Source of the DNA: Rhodoluna lacicola
GTDB taxonomy: Bacteria > Actinomycetota > Actinomycetes > Actinomycetales > Microbacteriaceae
Direction of reading: 5' to 3'
NCBI RefSeq assembly: GCF_000699505.1
Contig: NZ_CP007490.1
Coordinates: forward strand, 620,001 to 684,000
Length of the DNA stretch: 64,000 nt
Numbering within the stretch: position 1 is the stretch's first letter; each line of letters begins with the position of its first letter. The position numbers and the translations under genes are program-made. The notes beneath the pieces were generated by a model. It searched no databases. It had not been told where the DNA came from and worked only from the letters and a program-made list of their open reading frames with translations. This document shows, in pieces, positions 54,118 through 63,649 of this stretch.

Positions 54118-55458
54118 ATGGAAAGACAGCGCGATTTTGTACTTCGCACCATTGAAGAACGAGGCGTCAAGTTTGTGCGCCTTTGGTTCACCGATGTTGC
54201 GGGCACTCTGAAGTCTGTGGCGATTGCCCCGGCAGAGGTTGAGGGCGCGTTTGCCGAGGGATTGGGATTTGACGGCTCAGCTATTGAGGGATTGGCTCGC
54301 ACCTACGAGGCCGACATGCTGGCCCAGCCAGACCCAAGCACTTTTCAGATTCTTCCTTGGCGCGGTGAGATTGATCCAACCGCTCGCATGTTTTGCGACA
54401 TTCAGACCCCTGATGGCCAGCCGGCAGCCGCCGATCCGCGCAACGTACTTCGCCGGGCATTGGCAAAGGCCTCTGACCGCGGCTTCTCCTTCTACATCCA
54501 CCCAGAGATCGAGTTCTACCTTCTAAAGTCAACTCAATTGGATGCCAAGGGTGAGCCGGTTCCGGTAGATAACGCTGGCTACTTCGACAACGTTCCCGGT
54601 GGAACCGCTCACGACTTCCGCCGCCGCGCGGTTTCGATGCTCGAGCAGCTTGGAATTTCTGTTGAATTCAGCCACCACGAGGGTGGCCCGGGCCAGAACG
54701 AGATTGACCTGCGTTACGCGGATGCGCTCACCATGGCCGACAACATCATGACCTTCCGAACTGTGATCAAGGAAGTGGCAATTGAACAGGGCGTTTACGC
54801 AACCTTCATGCCAAAGCCATTCACTCAGCACCCTGGTTCTGGAATGCACACCCACATGTCGCTATTCGAGGGTGACACCAACGCGTTCTTCGACCCAAGT
54901 TCTCAGTACCACTTGTCCAAAACAGCAAAGCACTTCATCGCGGGTCTTTTGAAGCACGCTCCAGAGATCACCGCGGTAACCAACCAGTATGTGAACTCAT
55001 ACAAGCGTCTTTGGGGTGGCGGCGAAGCTCCTAGCTTCGTTTGCTGGGGTCACAACAACCGTTCAGCACTGATTCGTGTTCCACTTTACAAGCCAGACAA
55101 GGGAAACTCTTCGCGCATCGAGTACCGTGCGATTGATTCTGCTGCCAATCCTTACCTTGCCTACGCGCTGTTGCTGAACGCTGGTCTAAAGGGGATTGAG
55201 GAAGAGTACCCACTGCCTGCCGAGACCGAAGACAACGTTTGGTCATTGAACGATGCCGAGCGGCGTGCAATGGGAATTCAGCCGCTGCCACAGAGCTTGG
55301 ATCACGCGATTCGCAAGCTTGAGGAATCAGAGCTAGTTGCCGAGACCCTCGGCGAAGAAGTTTTCTCATATGTATTGGCTAACAAGCGACGCGAATGGAG
55401 TGAATACCGTTCTCAGGTAACTCCGTTCGAGCTAAAGCAAAACCTAGAGACTCTTTAG
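54118..55458 (+). CDS. glnA2: Glutamine synthetase, GSI-alpha type (GlnA2-like)
   Basis: A 446-aa glutamine synthetase or synthetase-like enzyme. It has FTDVAGTLKSVAIAP, the SEFE-type region HPEIEFYLLK, EFSHHEGGPGQNEIDLRYADAL, and FMPKPFTQHPGSGMHTHMSL. Where GlnA has the adenylylation Tyr in NLYELPP, this protein reads NVWSLND, so it is probably not controlled by GlnE. Short GSI-alpha proteins are typical GlnA2 of actinobacteria; glutamine formation is inferred. GAGAGAGGA precedes the ATG. glnE follows after 24 bp. Confidence 0.92.
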   Translation: MERQRDFVLRTIEERGVKFVRLWFTDVAGTLKSVAIAPAEVEGAFAEGLGFDGSAIEGLARTYEADMLAQPDPSTFQILPWRGEIDPTARMFCDIQTPDGQPAAADPRNVLRRALAKASDRGFSFYIHPEIEFYLLKSTQLDAKGEPVPVDNAGYFDNVPGGTAHDFRRRAVSMLEQLGISVEFSHHEGGPGQNEIDLRYADALTMADNIMTFRTVIKEVAIEQGVYATFMPKPFTQHPGSGMHTHMSLFEGDTNAFFDPSSQYHLSKTAKHFIAGLLKHAPEITAVTNQYVNSYKRLWGGGEAPSFVCWGHNNRSALIRVPLYKPDKGNSSRIEYRAIDSAANPYLAYALLLNAGLKGIEEEYPLPAETEDNVWSLNDAERRAMGIQPLPQSLDHAIRKLEESELVAETLGEEVFSYVLANKRREWSEYRSQVTPFELKQNLETL

Positions 55459-55482
55459 TCTTTCGGCAAAGGCGTCTCAAAA

Positions 55483-58400
55483 ATGGCCAACGAGCGTTCG
55501 CTTGGGTTATCGGAACTCGCGCGCTTTGGTTTCGTTGACCTAAGTGGAACCATCGGCAAACTTGACGAACTGGTCAGGCTGGTGGGAGATTCCGGAAGAT
55601 CCGCTCTTGCCGCACTTGGTGTTGCCGCCGATCCAGATCAGGCTCTGGTTGCACTTTTGAATCTGGCCACGGCTGAGCCTGCCAAAACAAAGGCGCTTCT
55701 CAAAAAAGAAGATTCTGCTCGCAGGCTCTGTGCCCTGTTAGGTGCATCCACGGCACTAACTGACTTCATAATGCGTCACCCGGCGCAACTTGATTTATTC
55801 GAAAAACCCCACGCTCTTTCTTCGCAGGATGAGGTAAAGCAAACCCTGATCCAAAGTGTGCAGTCGATGCTTAAGCCAGGCTTTGAGATTGCCGCGGTGT
55901 GGAATGCGCTGCGCGTTGCTTATCGCCGTGAGTTGCTAAAGATTGCAGTCTTTGACCTAAGTCAACCGGATGTTCAGGCGGGGCAGCCAGCCGTTGCTGC
56001 TGCGCTTGCAGACATTGCGGCTGCAGCAATCGAGGCTGGATTGTTGGTTGCCAGAGCAGAGTTGAAGCTAACTACAGAACACGGTGTCTTTGCCGGGGCT
56101 GAGGTTGATTCCACACAGCTTGCTGTTATTGCAATGGGTAAGTGTGGCGCCCGAGAACTCAACTACATCTCCGATGTTGACGTTATCTATGTAGCCGATT
56201 CATCATCGCCTGATCTTGAAGCGCAGCGCGCCGTTGAGATTGCCACCAAGCTAGCCACTCGAATGATGCGTGCCATGGACGGTACTGCCAGTGAGCCAAT
56301 GCTTTGGCAGGTTGATCCGAATCTACGACCGGAGGGAAAGTCTGGTGCGTTAGTGCGCACGTTGGAATCTCACGTTGCCTATTACGACCGCTGGGCACAG
56401 AGCTGGGAGTTCCAGGCGCTGCTAAAGGCAAGACCACTGGCCGGCGATCTTGAGCTTGGTCAACGCTACGTTGATGCACTCGCGCCAAAGGTGTGGTCAT
56501 CTGCCACCCGTGAAAACTTTGTTGAATCGGTTCAGCGCATGCGTGAGCGCGTCACCGAATTCATTCCAGCAAACGAAATCGATCTGCAGTTGAAACTTGG
56601 TCCGGGTGGCCTTCGCGACATTGAATTCACTGTGCAGCTTTTGCAGCTGGTTCACGGCCGCACCGACAACACCGTTCACCAGCGGGACACAATCGGTGCC
56701 ATTCACGCTCTATCGCAGGGTGGATACATTGGCCGAAGCGAGGCCAACGAATTTGCATCGCACTACCGCTTCCTTCGCCTGCTTGAGCACAGAATTCAAA
56801 TGTCTGAGATGCGTCGCACACACTTGATGCCAACCTCTGATTCAAAGCGTCGTGCACTTGCTCGCGCCGTTGACTTGAAATTGACAGCCGAGACCTTGAT
56901 AGAGCGCTGGGAGAGCGTGAAGGTTGAAGTGCGCGCGCTGCACCAAAAGATTTTCTATCGCCCACTCTTATCGGCGGTTTCAAAACTTGGAGACGACAGT
57001 CTTTCACTCAGCACCGATCAAGTGCGCGATCGACTTCACGCAATTGGTTTCGGTGACCCCAAGGGAGCGCTCGATCACATTTCCGCACTGACTTCTGGTC
57101 TATCTCGTCGGGCAGTTATTCAAAAACAGTTGCTTCCGGTTTTGCTGCAGTGGTTCTCTGAGGGAACTGACCCAGACGCAGCGCTGCTTGCCTTCCGCAG
57201 ATTGAGCGAAGATCTAGGCGAATCGCACTGGTACCTGCGCATGCTGCGTGACTCAAGCGGCGCGGCAGAACGCATGACCCAGGTGCTATCCAACAGCCGT
57301 CTGGCGACAAACCTATTTGAAAGAATCCCTGAAGCCGCTGCGTGGTTCGAACGCTCCGAGGATTTGATTCCGATGACCGCGGCTGAACTTGAGGCCGAGT
57401 TTGACGCGGTTATCTCGCGTCACGAAGTTGTAGACACGGCGGCTAACTTGATTCGCAATATTCGCCGCCGCGAGACCCTGCGCATCGCAATGGGTGCGGT
57501 GTTAGGTGACTTGACTATTGCACAACTGTCGCAGGGCTTAAGCGATCTCACCGCTGGCTACCTGCGCGCGATGCTGGATGTTGCTACCGATCTGAACGGC
57601 TCAGATATTGCTGCCGGTGATGTCAACAAAATTCTTGACTTTGGAATCATCGCGATGGGAAGGTTCGGCGGCGAGGAGCTTGGCTTTGGTTCCGATGCCG
57701 ACGTGATGTTTGTATACAAGACCAAACCAGGCACCGATGGCTCGGTAGCTCAAAAGGTAGCAGAGCGAATCATTTCTGAGCTGCGCAGACTTACCGCCGA
57801 CCAGGTGCTGGAGTTTGAACTAGACATGGATCTTCGACCAGAAGGTAAGAATGGTCCGGTTGCAAGATCAATTGAGTCATACGCCGCCTACTATGAACGC
57901 TGGTCAAACACCTGGGAGGCGCAGGCGCTGCTACGTGCCAGACCAATCGCCGGGAGTGCCGAGCTTCGCAACGAATTCCTCGAACTGATCAACAAGTATC
58001 GGTATCCAACTGAACTTACTGATTCCGCAGTAACTGAGATTCGCCGCATCAAAGCGCGAGTTGAAACCGAACGTCTACCTCTGGGTGCCGACCCTAAGCG
58101 CCATCTGAAGCTTGGTCGTGGCTCTTTGAGTGACGTGGAGTGGCTAGTGCAACTGTTCCAAATGCAGTTTGGAAACGAACACCCAAGTATTCGCACTCCT
58201 CAAACGCTGGCCGCACTAGACGCCATGGTTGCCGAAAAACTGATCGCCGAACACGATGCTCGCGTGTTGAGTGAAGCGTGGTTGCTGGCATCGCGCCTGC
58301 GTTCGGCAAGCGTGCTCTGGGCCAACAAACGCAGCGACGTGCTGCCGACCGATCGCCGTCAACTTGAGGGCATGGCACGCATCATGGAGTATCCACGCGG

Positions 58401-58506
58401 CAGCGCAACGCAGCTAGAAGATGACTACCTGGCCTTTACCAGACGGGCACGTAGCGTTTACGAGCGCCTGTTCTACGGCAGCAAAGAGGACAATCGGTAC
58501 GAGTAG
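55483..58506 (+). CDS. glnE: Glutamate-ammonia ligase adenylyltransferase / deadenylase
   Basis: A bifunctional enzyme of 1007 aa that adds AMP to, or removes it from, glutamine synthetase. Each half has a nucleotidyltransferase motif: IAMGKCGARELNYISDVDVIYV (about residue 215) and IAMGRFGGEELGFGSDADVMFVYK (about residue 725). Both are followed by DLRPEGKxG and SYxxYYxRW segments and the LGPGGLRDIEFTVQL / LGRGSLSDVEWLVQL regions. Its substrate GlnA is encoded just downstream on the opposite strand. A terminator separates them. Confidence 0.96.
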   Translation: MANERSLGLSELARFGFVDLSGTIGKLDELVRLVGDSGRSALAALGVAADPDQALVALLNLATAEPAKTKALLKKEDSARRLCALLGASTALTDFIMRHPAQLDLFEKPHALSSQDEVKQTLIQSVQSMLKPGFEIAAVWNALRVAYRRELLKIAVFDLSQPDVQAGQPAVAAALADIAAAAIEAGLLVARAELKLTTEHGVFAGAEVDSTQLAVIAMGKCGARELNYISDVDVIYVADSSSPDLEAQRAVEIATKLATRMMRAMDGTASEPMLWQVDPNLRPEGKSGALVRTLESHVAYYDRWAQSWEFQALLKARPLAGDLELGQRYVDALAPKVWSSATRENFVESVQRMRERVTEFIPANEIDLQLKLGPGGLRDIEFTVQLLQLVHGRTDNTVHQRDTIGAIHALSQGGYIGRSEANEFASHYRFLRLLEHRIQMSEMRRTHLMPTSDSKRRALARAVDLKLTAETLIERWESVKVEVRALHQKIFYRPLLSAVSKLGDDSLSLSTDQVRDRLHAIGFGDPKGALDHISALTSGLSRRAVIQKQLLPVLLQWFSEGTDPDAALLAFRRLSEDLGESHWYLRMLRDSSGAAERMTQVLSNSRLATNLFERIPEAAAWFERSEDLIPMTAAELEAEFDAVISRHEVVDTAANLIRNIRRRETLRIAMGAVLGDLTIAQLSQGLSDLTAGYLRAMLDVATDLNGSDIAAGDVNKILDFGIIAMGRFGGEELGFGSDADVMFVYKTKPGTDGSVAQKVAERIISELRRLTADQVLEFELDMDLRPEGKNGPVARSIESYAAYYERWSNTWEAQALLRARPIAGSAELRNEFLELINKYRYPTELTDSAVTEIRRIKARVETERLPLGADPKRHLKLGRGSLSDVEWLVQLFQMQFGNEHPSIRTPQTLAALDAMVAEKLIAEHDARVLSEAWLLASRLRSASVLWANKRSDVLPTDRRQLEGMARIMEYPRGSATQLEDDYLAFTRRARSVYERLFYGSKEDNRYE

Positions 58507-58513
58507 GTATCGG

Positions 58514-58557
58514 GTATTAAAAAGGACCCCACCTTGCGGTGAGGTCCTTTCTTAATA
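58514..58557. terminator. Bidirectional terminator between glnE and glnA
   Basis: AAAGGACC-C-CACC (58521-58533) pairs with GGTG-A-GGTCCTTT (58538-58550) with one mismatch and a TTGC loop, flanked by TATTAA and TTAATA, in the gap between convergent genes. Confidence 0.9.
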
Positions 58558-58569
58558 CTTCCGAACGTA

Positions 58570-59994
58570 TTACACGCCGTAGTAAAGCTCGAACTCGTAT
58601 GGGTGAGGACGAAGAGCAAGAGGCTTGATTTCCTTCTCACGCTTGTAGTCAATCCATGTCTCGATTAGGTCCTTGGTGAACACGTCGCCCTGAAGTAGGT
58701 AGTCGTGGTCTGCCTCAAGAGCCTTCAAGCAGTCCTCTAGGTTGCCAGGAACCTGAGGAATTAGCTTCGCTTCCTCTGGTGGCAACTCGTAGAGGTCCTT
58801 GTCAACCGGAGCGTGTGGCTCGATGCGGTTCTTGATACCGTCAAGACCAGCCATCAACATCGCTGCGAAGGCTAGGTATGGGTTTGAAGATGCATCTGGT
58901 GCACGGAACTCAATGCGCTTTGCCTTAGGGTTGGTGCCAGTCATTGGGATTCTGATCGCAGCAGAACGGTTACCAGCTGAGTAAACAAGGTTTACGGGTG
59001 CTTCGTAGCCCGGAACCAAACGGTGGAAGCTGTTTACGGTTGGGTTGGTGAATGCAAGCAATGAAGAGGCGTGCTTCAAAATTCCACCGATGTACCAGCG
59101 AGCGATGTCTGAAAGACCGCCGTAGCCTGATTCGTCATAGAACAAAGGCTTGCCTTCTTTCCACAGCGACATGTGAACGTGCATACCTGAACCGTTGTCA
59201 CCGAATAGTGGCTTAGGCATGAAGGTAGCAGTCTTGCCCCAACGCTCAGCAACGTTCTTCACGATGTACTTGAACTTCAGGATGTCATCTGCAGATGAAA
59301 GTAGGGTGTCGAACTTGTAGTTGATCTCACCCTGACCAGCGGTACCAACTTCGTGGTGGCTGCGCTCAACCTCTAGGCCAACGGCAAGCAACTCAGACAC
59401 GATGTCGTCACGCATGTCAGCGTGCTTATCGGTTGGTGTTACTGGGAAGTAACCACCCTTGTATGGAGTCTTGTTAGCTAGGTTTCCGCCCATTTCCTCG
59501 CGGCCTGAGTTCCAGGCTGCTTCGTCTGAGTCGATGAAATGCATTGACCCGTTTTGCTTGTACTCGTAGCGAACGTCATCGAAGATGAAGAATTCTGCTT
59601 CTGGAGCAAAGAACGCGGTGTCTGCGATGCCGGTGGTCGCTAGGTAAGCCTGAGCCTTCTTAGCGGTCTGGCGTGGGTCGCGACCGTAGATCTCACCGTT
59701 GCGCGGGTTGTAAACGTCAAACACCATGCATAGAGTCTTCTGAACGCGGAATGCGTCGATGTATGCGGTGGTCACATCTGGAATCAACTGCATGTCTGAT
59801 TCATTGATTGATGCAAAACCACGGATAGATGAACCGTCAAACAGCTGGCCGTCAACGAAGAATTGCTCGTCGATTTGCTGGGCTGGAAGGTTGAAGTGCT
59901 GCTGCACACCAGGTAGGTCTGTGAATCGAACGTCAAGGAACTTTACGTCGTTGTCCTTGATGTACTTGACTACCTCTGAGGCGGTCTTGAACAT
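58570..59994 (-). CDS. glnA: Glutamine synthetase, GSI-beta type
   Basis: The main ammonia-assimilating enzyme, 474 aa, forming dodecamers. It has [20 protein letters not shown], the metal segment [14 protein letters not shown], the active-site region [14 protein letters not shown]-like [17 protein letters not shown], and [10 protein letters not shown]. The regulated Tyr is in [13 protein letters not shown], so it should be adenylylated by GlnE. The ATG at 59994 is chosen ([12 protein letters not shown]), with GAAGGGAAA upstream; the longer frame adds 11 unconserved residues. Confidence 0.96.
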   Translation of the reverse strand: MFKTASEVVKYIKDNDVKFLDVRFTDLPGVQQHFNLPAQQIDEQFFVDGQLFDGSSIRGFASINESDMQLIPDVTTAYIDAFRVQKTLCMVFDVYNPRNGEIYGRDPRQTAKKAQAYLATTGIADTAFFAPEAEFFIFDDVRYEYKQNGSMHFIDSDEAAWNSGREEMGGNLANKTPYKGGYFPVTPTDKHADMRDDIVSELLAVGLEVERSHHEVGTAGQGEINYKFDTLLSSADDILKFKYIVKNVAERWGKTATFMPKPLFGDNGSGMHVHMSLWKEGKPLFYDESGYGGLSDIARWYIGGILKHASSLLAFTNPTVNSFHRLVPGYEAPVNLVYSAGNRSAAIRIPMTGTNPKAKRIEFRAPDASSNPYLAFAAMLMAGLDGIKNRIEPHAPVDKDLYELPPEEAKLIPQVPGNLEDCLKALEADHDYLLQGDVFTKDLIETWIDYKREKEIKPLALRPHPYEFELYYGV

Positions 59995-60120
59995 AGAGAT
60001 TTTCCCTTCGAAGGTGAAATTGGGCATCCTGGCGCGTCTTTAAGCCATCTCTTGAAGTTTACCGATGGGTATGGGTCAAGAATGTTCACTTAATGTTTCG
60101 GCCATGTAAAAACTTTCATT

Positions 60121-60126
60121 TAGGCT
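60121..60126 (+). promoter_or_regulatory. Probable -10 of the RDD-domain gene
   Basis: TAGGCT ends 6 nt before ATG 60133, without a ribosome-binding site, again predicting a leaderless transcript. Confidence 0.5.
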
Positions 60127-60132
60127 CAATTC

Positions 60133-60525
60133 ATGAGTGAATCAGTCAATTGGGCAGGGAAGCGCCTGGGCCTTCCGGAGTCCGGTTCTGGCTCGCTGGC
60201 TAAAATGGGGCGTCGCGCTTTTGCGCTTGGCATTGATTGGTCCATCTCACTGCTGATTTCCGGCGCGTTCTTTGGTGGCGACAACACCGCCACGCTGACC
60301 ATATTTATGCTTGAGCAGTGGCTGCTGGTGGCAACTACCGGCAACAGCGTTGGCCACCTGATCACAGGCATCAGGGTTCGCAGACTGGATGGCAATTACG
60401 TGGGCATACTGCCAGCTCTGGTACGGATTGGTCTAATTCTGTTGGTCATACCCGCTGTGATTTGGGATTCCGATAATCGTGGTTTGCACGATAAAGCGGC
60501 TCGGACGGTACTGGTTAGACGCTAA
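60133..60525 (+). CDS. RDD family membrane protein
   Basis: A 130-aa protein with about three membrane segments. The family name motif appears as MGRRAFALGIDWSISLLISGAFFG, where the usual Arg-Asp-Asp core reads Arg...Asp, followed by TTGNSVGHLITGIRVRRLDG and the C-terminal DNRGLHDKAARTVLV. The function is unknown. It is regularly found between glnA and lipA in actinobacteria, convergent with the DUF4191 gene. Confidence 0.87.
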   Translation: MSESVNWAGKRLGLPESGSGSLAKMGRRAFALGIDWSISLLISGAFFGGDNTATLTIFMLEQWLLVATTGNSVGHLITGIRVRRLDGNYVGILPALVRIGLILLVIPAVIWDSDNRGLHDKAARTVLVRR

Positions 60526-60541
60526 AAGCTAGTTAGCTGAA

Positions 60542-61255
60542 CTAACCGCGGCGCATCTTGCCCAGTTTATTTGGGTCAATTCCCTTTGGGATAGGGATGT
60601 TCATACCCAAAGACTCAAGTCGCTTTGCAACCACACTGATTTCAGAGCGGTTCAATGACTTCTTCATCTTGTAGAGCGTGCGCGACAGATCGGCCAATGC
60701 CGTTGATTCGGCGTCGTTGGTAACGTAGACAAAATTAACTGGGGCACCAGGAGCTACTCTCAGAACTTTGCGACGCTCATCTTCAAGTAATACCTTCACG
60801 CGAGAACGAGATCCTTCACCGATAAGCACTACGCCCGCAGGTCCGATTGCGCGATAGACGGCATCTTGAGAGCGCGGATTAACTGCCACGGGCATTTCTG
60901 CTGATCGCCAGCCACGACGAATGTTGCTAAGCACCGCGCCGACAGCACCCAGCTGCCCAGCGATGCGAGAATAGGCCGCGCGTTCTGCTTTACGACCCAT
61001 CACGATCATCGCAGCGATAATTCCAAACATCACGCCAAGAATTATGAAAATGACCAGGTTGAGAATGTTCCCTGGGAAGGCTATTGAAGTTATTGCAACG
61101 AAGCCACCAAGAACCAAGAGAAAAGCCAAAGCTGCCCAAAGCACCGATGTCTTGTCCTGCTGTGCAGTCATTTTGTAAACAGTCCACATTTGGGCTAATT
61201 GACCCTGTGGTTTTTTCGATCGGTCTTTGTTTTTAGTTTTCGCTTCTTTAGCCAT
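60542..61255 (-). CDS. DUF4191 membrane protein
   Basis: A 237-aa protein with a Lys-rich start (KEAKTKNKDRSKKPQG), two adjacent membrane segments (LWAALAFLLVLGGFVAITSIAF and ILNLVIFIILGVMFGIIAAMIVMG) and a soluble C-terminal part containing GWRSAEMPVAVNPRSQDAVYRAIGPAGVVLIGEG. This is the DUF4191 family, restricted to actinobacteria and usually next to lipA; function unknown. The ATG is 6 nt after TAGGCT on the minus strand. Confidence 0.9.
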   Translation of the reverse strand: MAKEAKTKNKDRSKKPQGQLAQMWTVYKMTAQQDKTSVLWAALAFLLVLGGFVAITSIAFPGNILNLVIFIILGVMFGIIAAMIVMGRKAERAAYSRIAGQLGAVGAVLSNIRRGWRSAEMPVAVNPRSQDAVYRAIGPAGVVLIGEGSRSRVKVLLEDERRKVLRVAPGAPVNFVYVTNDAESTALADLSRTLYKMKKSLNRSEISVVAKRLESLGMNIPIPKGIDPNKLGKMRRG

Positions 61256-61261
61256 TGGTAA

Positions 61262-61267
61262 AGCCTA
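61262..61267 (-). promoter_or_regulatory. Probable -10 of the DUF4191 gene
   Basis: TAGGCT (reading 61267 to 61262) is 6 nt before the ATG at 61255, in the 23-bp gap behind lipA. Confidence 0.5.
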
Positions 61268-61278
61268 TCGTTTCGAAA

Positions 61279-62289
61279 CTAGTGAACTGCTTGGCCAAAG
61301 CCTTCGCGTGCCGCAGCGTCGGCAAGGTGTTGGAGGTTAGCCGGAATTTCAAGTCCCTTTTTTGACATGGATTGAGCCCAGAGTCGCCCGGCACGATAGG
61401 AACTGCGCACCAGGGGACCGGATAGCACTCCAAGGAACCCGATCTCAGAGGCTTCCTCCGCCATTTCTGCGAATTCGGTTGGCTTCACCCAACGAGTCAC
61501 CGGGTGGTGCTTAGGAGTTGGTCGCAAGTACTGGGTGATAGTGAGAATATCGGTGCCAGCGTCATGCAGATCCTGCATGGCTTGGGATATTTCTTCGCGA
61601 GTTTCGCCCATGCCCAGAATCAAATTCGATTTGGTTACCAGGCCATAGTTCCTAGCCTGGGTAATTACGTCGAGTGACCTGTCATAGCGGAAAGCAGGAC
61701 GAATCTCTTTAAAGATTCGTGGAACAGTTTCAACATTGTGGGCAAAAACCTCAGGTCGAGCATCAAAGACTTTCCCAAGAAGTTCGGGTTTGCCGGAAAA
61801 GTCTGGAACTAGAATTTCAACGCCTGTGCCCGGTGATTGTTGATGAATCTGTCTAATAGTCTCTGCGTAAAGCCAGGAACCCTCATCTTCGAGGTCGTCA
61901 CGAGCAACTCCGGTGACGGTGGCGTAGCGAAGTTCCATTCTCTTTACCGAATCTCCAACGCGACGTGGTTCATCAGCATCAAACGCGTCCGGCTTTCCAG
62001 TGTCTATTTGGCAGAAGTCACAACGTCTTGTGCACTGTGAGCCACCAATCAAGAATGTTGCTTCTCTGTCTTCCCAGCATTCAAAAATGTTCGGACAACC
62101 AGCCTCTTGGCAAACAGTGTGTAAGTTCTCAGTCTTTACCAGAGATTGAAGAGCCTGATATTCCGGACCCATTTTCGCGGTGGTCTTGATCCAATCGGGC
62201 TTTTTCTCAATAGGAACCGAGCTGTTTCTAGCCTCGATGCGAAGAAGCTTTCGCTCTGGCTTTTTTTCAGGAACTGAGCTTTCGGTCAT
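61279..62289 (-). CDS. lipA: Lipoyl synthase
   Basis: A radical SAM enzyme of 336 aa that inserts two sulfur atoms into octanoyl-protein to form lipoate. Both iron-sulfur clusters are visible: [14 protein letters not shown] (auxiliary cluster, about residue 60) and [11 protein letters not shown] (radical SAM cluster). The C-terminal VRSSYRAG supplies the auxiliary-cluster Ser. The start overlaps the lipB stop by one base, so both are co-transcribed. Confidence 0.97.
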   Translation of the reverse strand: MTESSVPEKKPERKLLRIEARNSSVPIEKKPDWIKTTAKMGPEYQALQSLVKTENLHTVCQEAGCPNIFECWEDREATFLIGGSQCTRRCDFCQIDTGKPDAFDADEPRRVGDSVKRMELRYATVTGVARDDLEDEGSWLYAETIRQIHQQSPGTGVEILVPDFSGKPELLGKVFDARPEVFAHNVETVPRIFKEIRPAFRYDRSLDVITQARNYGLVTKSNLILGMGETREEISQAMQDLHDAGTDILTITQYLRPTPKHHPVTRWVKPTEFAEMAEEASEIGFLGVLSGPLVRSSYRAGRLWAQSMSKKGLEIPANLQHLADAAAREGFGQAVH

Positions 62290-62948
62290 TACAGAGAAAC
62301 CTTGCCTATCTTTTTTAGGTGCTTCTTAACGACTTCTGCCGCCATCGAAGGCGTGACATCTCTACCTAGAAGTTCGCTAATGGTACTGGTCTTAGCATCG
62401 CGAATACCGCACGCAACAATCGTGTCATACGGATCCAGCGAATTGTTGCAGTTCAGGGCAAATCCGTGCATTGTCGTGTGCTCGGCAACTCGAATTCCAA
62501 TGGCGGCTAGCTTAACGTGGGTGTCACCAACTGGAGCCCAAACCCCACTTCTACCCTCAACCCGCTCGGTTTTTAGACCAATCTCAGCGATGGAGTCAAT
62601 CAGTACCTGCTCAAGCCATCTCACATAACCAACGACGTCGATTGGCATCGGCAGTTTCATGATGGGATAACCAACCAATTGGCCGGGGCCATGCCAGGTA
62701 ATCTTGCCTCCGCGATCAACATCAATCACGGGAGTCCCATCGGTGGGTCGCTCAGAATCCTCAGTGCGCTTGCCAGCGGTAAAAACGCTCGAGTGCTCAA
62801 GCAGAATTACGGTATCGGGTGTTTTGCCGGCCGCCACCTCAGCATGAATTTGACGTTGAAATTCCCAGGCATCTTCGTACCCAATGAAGTCTGGGTCCAA
62901 TCCAAGGGTGAGGAATTCAGGACCCTCAGGGGTTTCGGCTGAGGTCAT
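62289..62948 (-). CDS. lipB: Octanoyl-[ACP]:protein N-octanoyltransferase
   Basis: Moves octanoyl from ACP to E2 and GcvH proteins; 219 aa. The conserved [18 protein letters not shown], the [21 protein letters not shown] segment with the catalytic Lys, and the active-site Cys in [11 protein letters not shown] are present. The ATG at 62948 is 6 nt after TAGAAT on the minus strand. lipB-lipA serve the E2 protein encoded nearby. Confidence 0.95.
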   Translation of the reverse strand: MTSAETPEGPEFLTLGLDPDFIGYEDAWEFQRQIHAEVAAGKTPDTVILLEHSSVFTAGKRTEDSERPTDGTPVIDVDRGGKITWHGPGQLVGYPIMKLPMPIDVVGYVRWLEQVLIDSIAEIGLKTERVEGRSGVWAPVGDTHVKLAAIGIRVAEHTTMHGFALNCNNSLDPYDTIVACGIRDAKTSTISELLGRDVTPSMAAEVVKKHLKKIGKVSL

Positions 62949-62954
62949 AGTTCA

Positions 62955-62960
62955 ATTCTA
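62955..62960 (-). promoter_or_regulatory. Probable -10 of the lipB-lipA operon
   Basis: TAGAAT (reading 62960 to 62955) is close to the TATAAT consensus and lies 6 nt before the lipB ATG, with no ribosome-binding site. Confidence 0.55.
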
Positions 62961-63037
62961 GTTTTTGCGATGTCGCTCTTATAAACATTCTCCAGACACA
63001 ACAAAATTCCCGGAACTTAGTCGTAGATGATTTAGGG

Positions 63038-63628
63038 ATGCGAAAACCTAACATTCGTGGAGTACCCAAAAACACCCTTCGATTTCGTCTAGGCGGGTGG
63101 CTTGATTTATCTGGAGCGCGAATTTTTGAACACCGATGGTTGCTCAGGAGTTCTTGGATTCACCGCATAGCGAAAGATATTTCGATTCAGCCAATAATCA
63201 CTCGTTCGGGAATCGTATTAGTGTCTCGATTACATGTGGCAAGGCAATCTAAAACCCGTTTTGTGAAGCCCAAGATTCTGATCTATGCCGTGACGATTTC
63301 TGGATTGTTTTTAGGAATTGGACTTTTTGACAATCATGCTCCCTTGACTCAGAGCACGGTTCAGGACATTGCCAAGGGGGAGCGAGAGACTCAAGGTATT
63401 ACTTGCGCTAATTTGCTGCAAAATCCTAGGCCTGAACTAGATCTTTGGATATCAAAAGGCGCTAGCACTCGCGTGAAGATCCAGGAGGTCGCTGAAACGG
63501 TGATCGGTGGGGTCAAATCAAAATCAATCAAGTTTTCGTGCGGCCAGCAAAGTAGCTCGTTTAGATTGTCCCTGGTTAAGAGAGACGAGAAATGGCTTTT
63601 AAACAATTTTGCCCGACTAGAAAACTAG
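63038..63628 (+). CDS. Unrecognised single-span membrane protein
   Basis: A 196-aa protein that I do not recognise. A basic N-terminal part of about 80 residues (RFRLGGWLDLSGARIFEHRWLLRSSWIHRIAKDI) is followed by one membrane segment (ILIYAVTISGLFLGIGLF, about 80-97) and an outside domain of about 100 residues with two Cys (ITCANLL, IKFSCGQQ) that could form a disulfide. TAGATG lies 8 nt before the ATG. A terminator overlaps its last codons, which supports a real transcription unit. It separates lipB from the E2 gene, an unusual insertion in that cluster. Confidence 0.65.
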   Translation: MRKPNIRGVPKNTLRFRLGGWLDLSGARIFEHRWLLRSSWIHRIAKDISIQPIITRSGIVLVSRLHVARQSKTRFVKPKILIYAVTISGLFLGIGLFDNHAPLTQSTVQDIAKGERETQGITCANLLQNPRPELDLWISKGASTRVKIQEVAETVIGGVKSKSIKFSCGQQSSSFRLSLVKRDEKWLLNNFARLEN

Positions 63629-63640
63629 CCGGGCAAAATT
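63605..63640. terminator. Bidirectional terminator between the unrecognised gene and the E2 gene
   Basis: AATTTTGCCCG (63605-63615) pairs with CGGGCAAAATT (63630-63640), with an inner CTAG/CTAG stem and an AAAA loop. It includes the last codons of the upstream gene. Confidence 0.92.
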
Positions 63641-63649
63641 ATGAAGAAA

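Noticed and set aside
59995-60120. GlnR/AmtR-type nitrogen operator upstream of glnA
   Set aside because: There are GTTCAC and GTTTC words near 60084-60100, but spacing and sequence do not fit a known consensus well enough to call a site.
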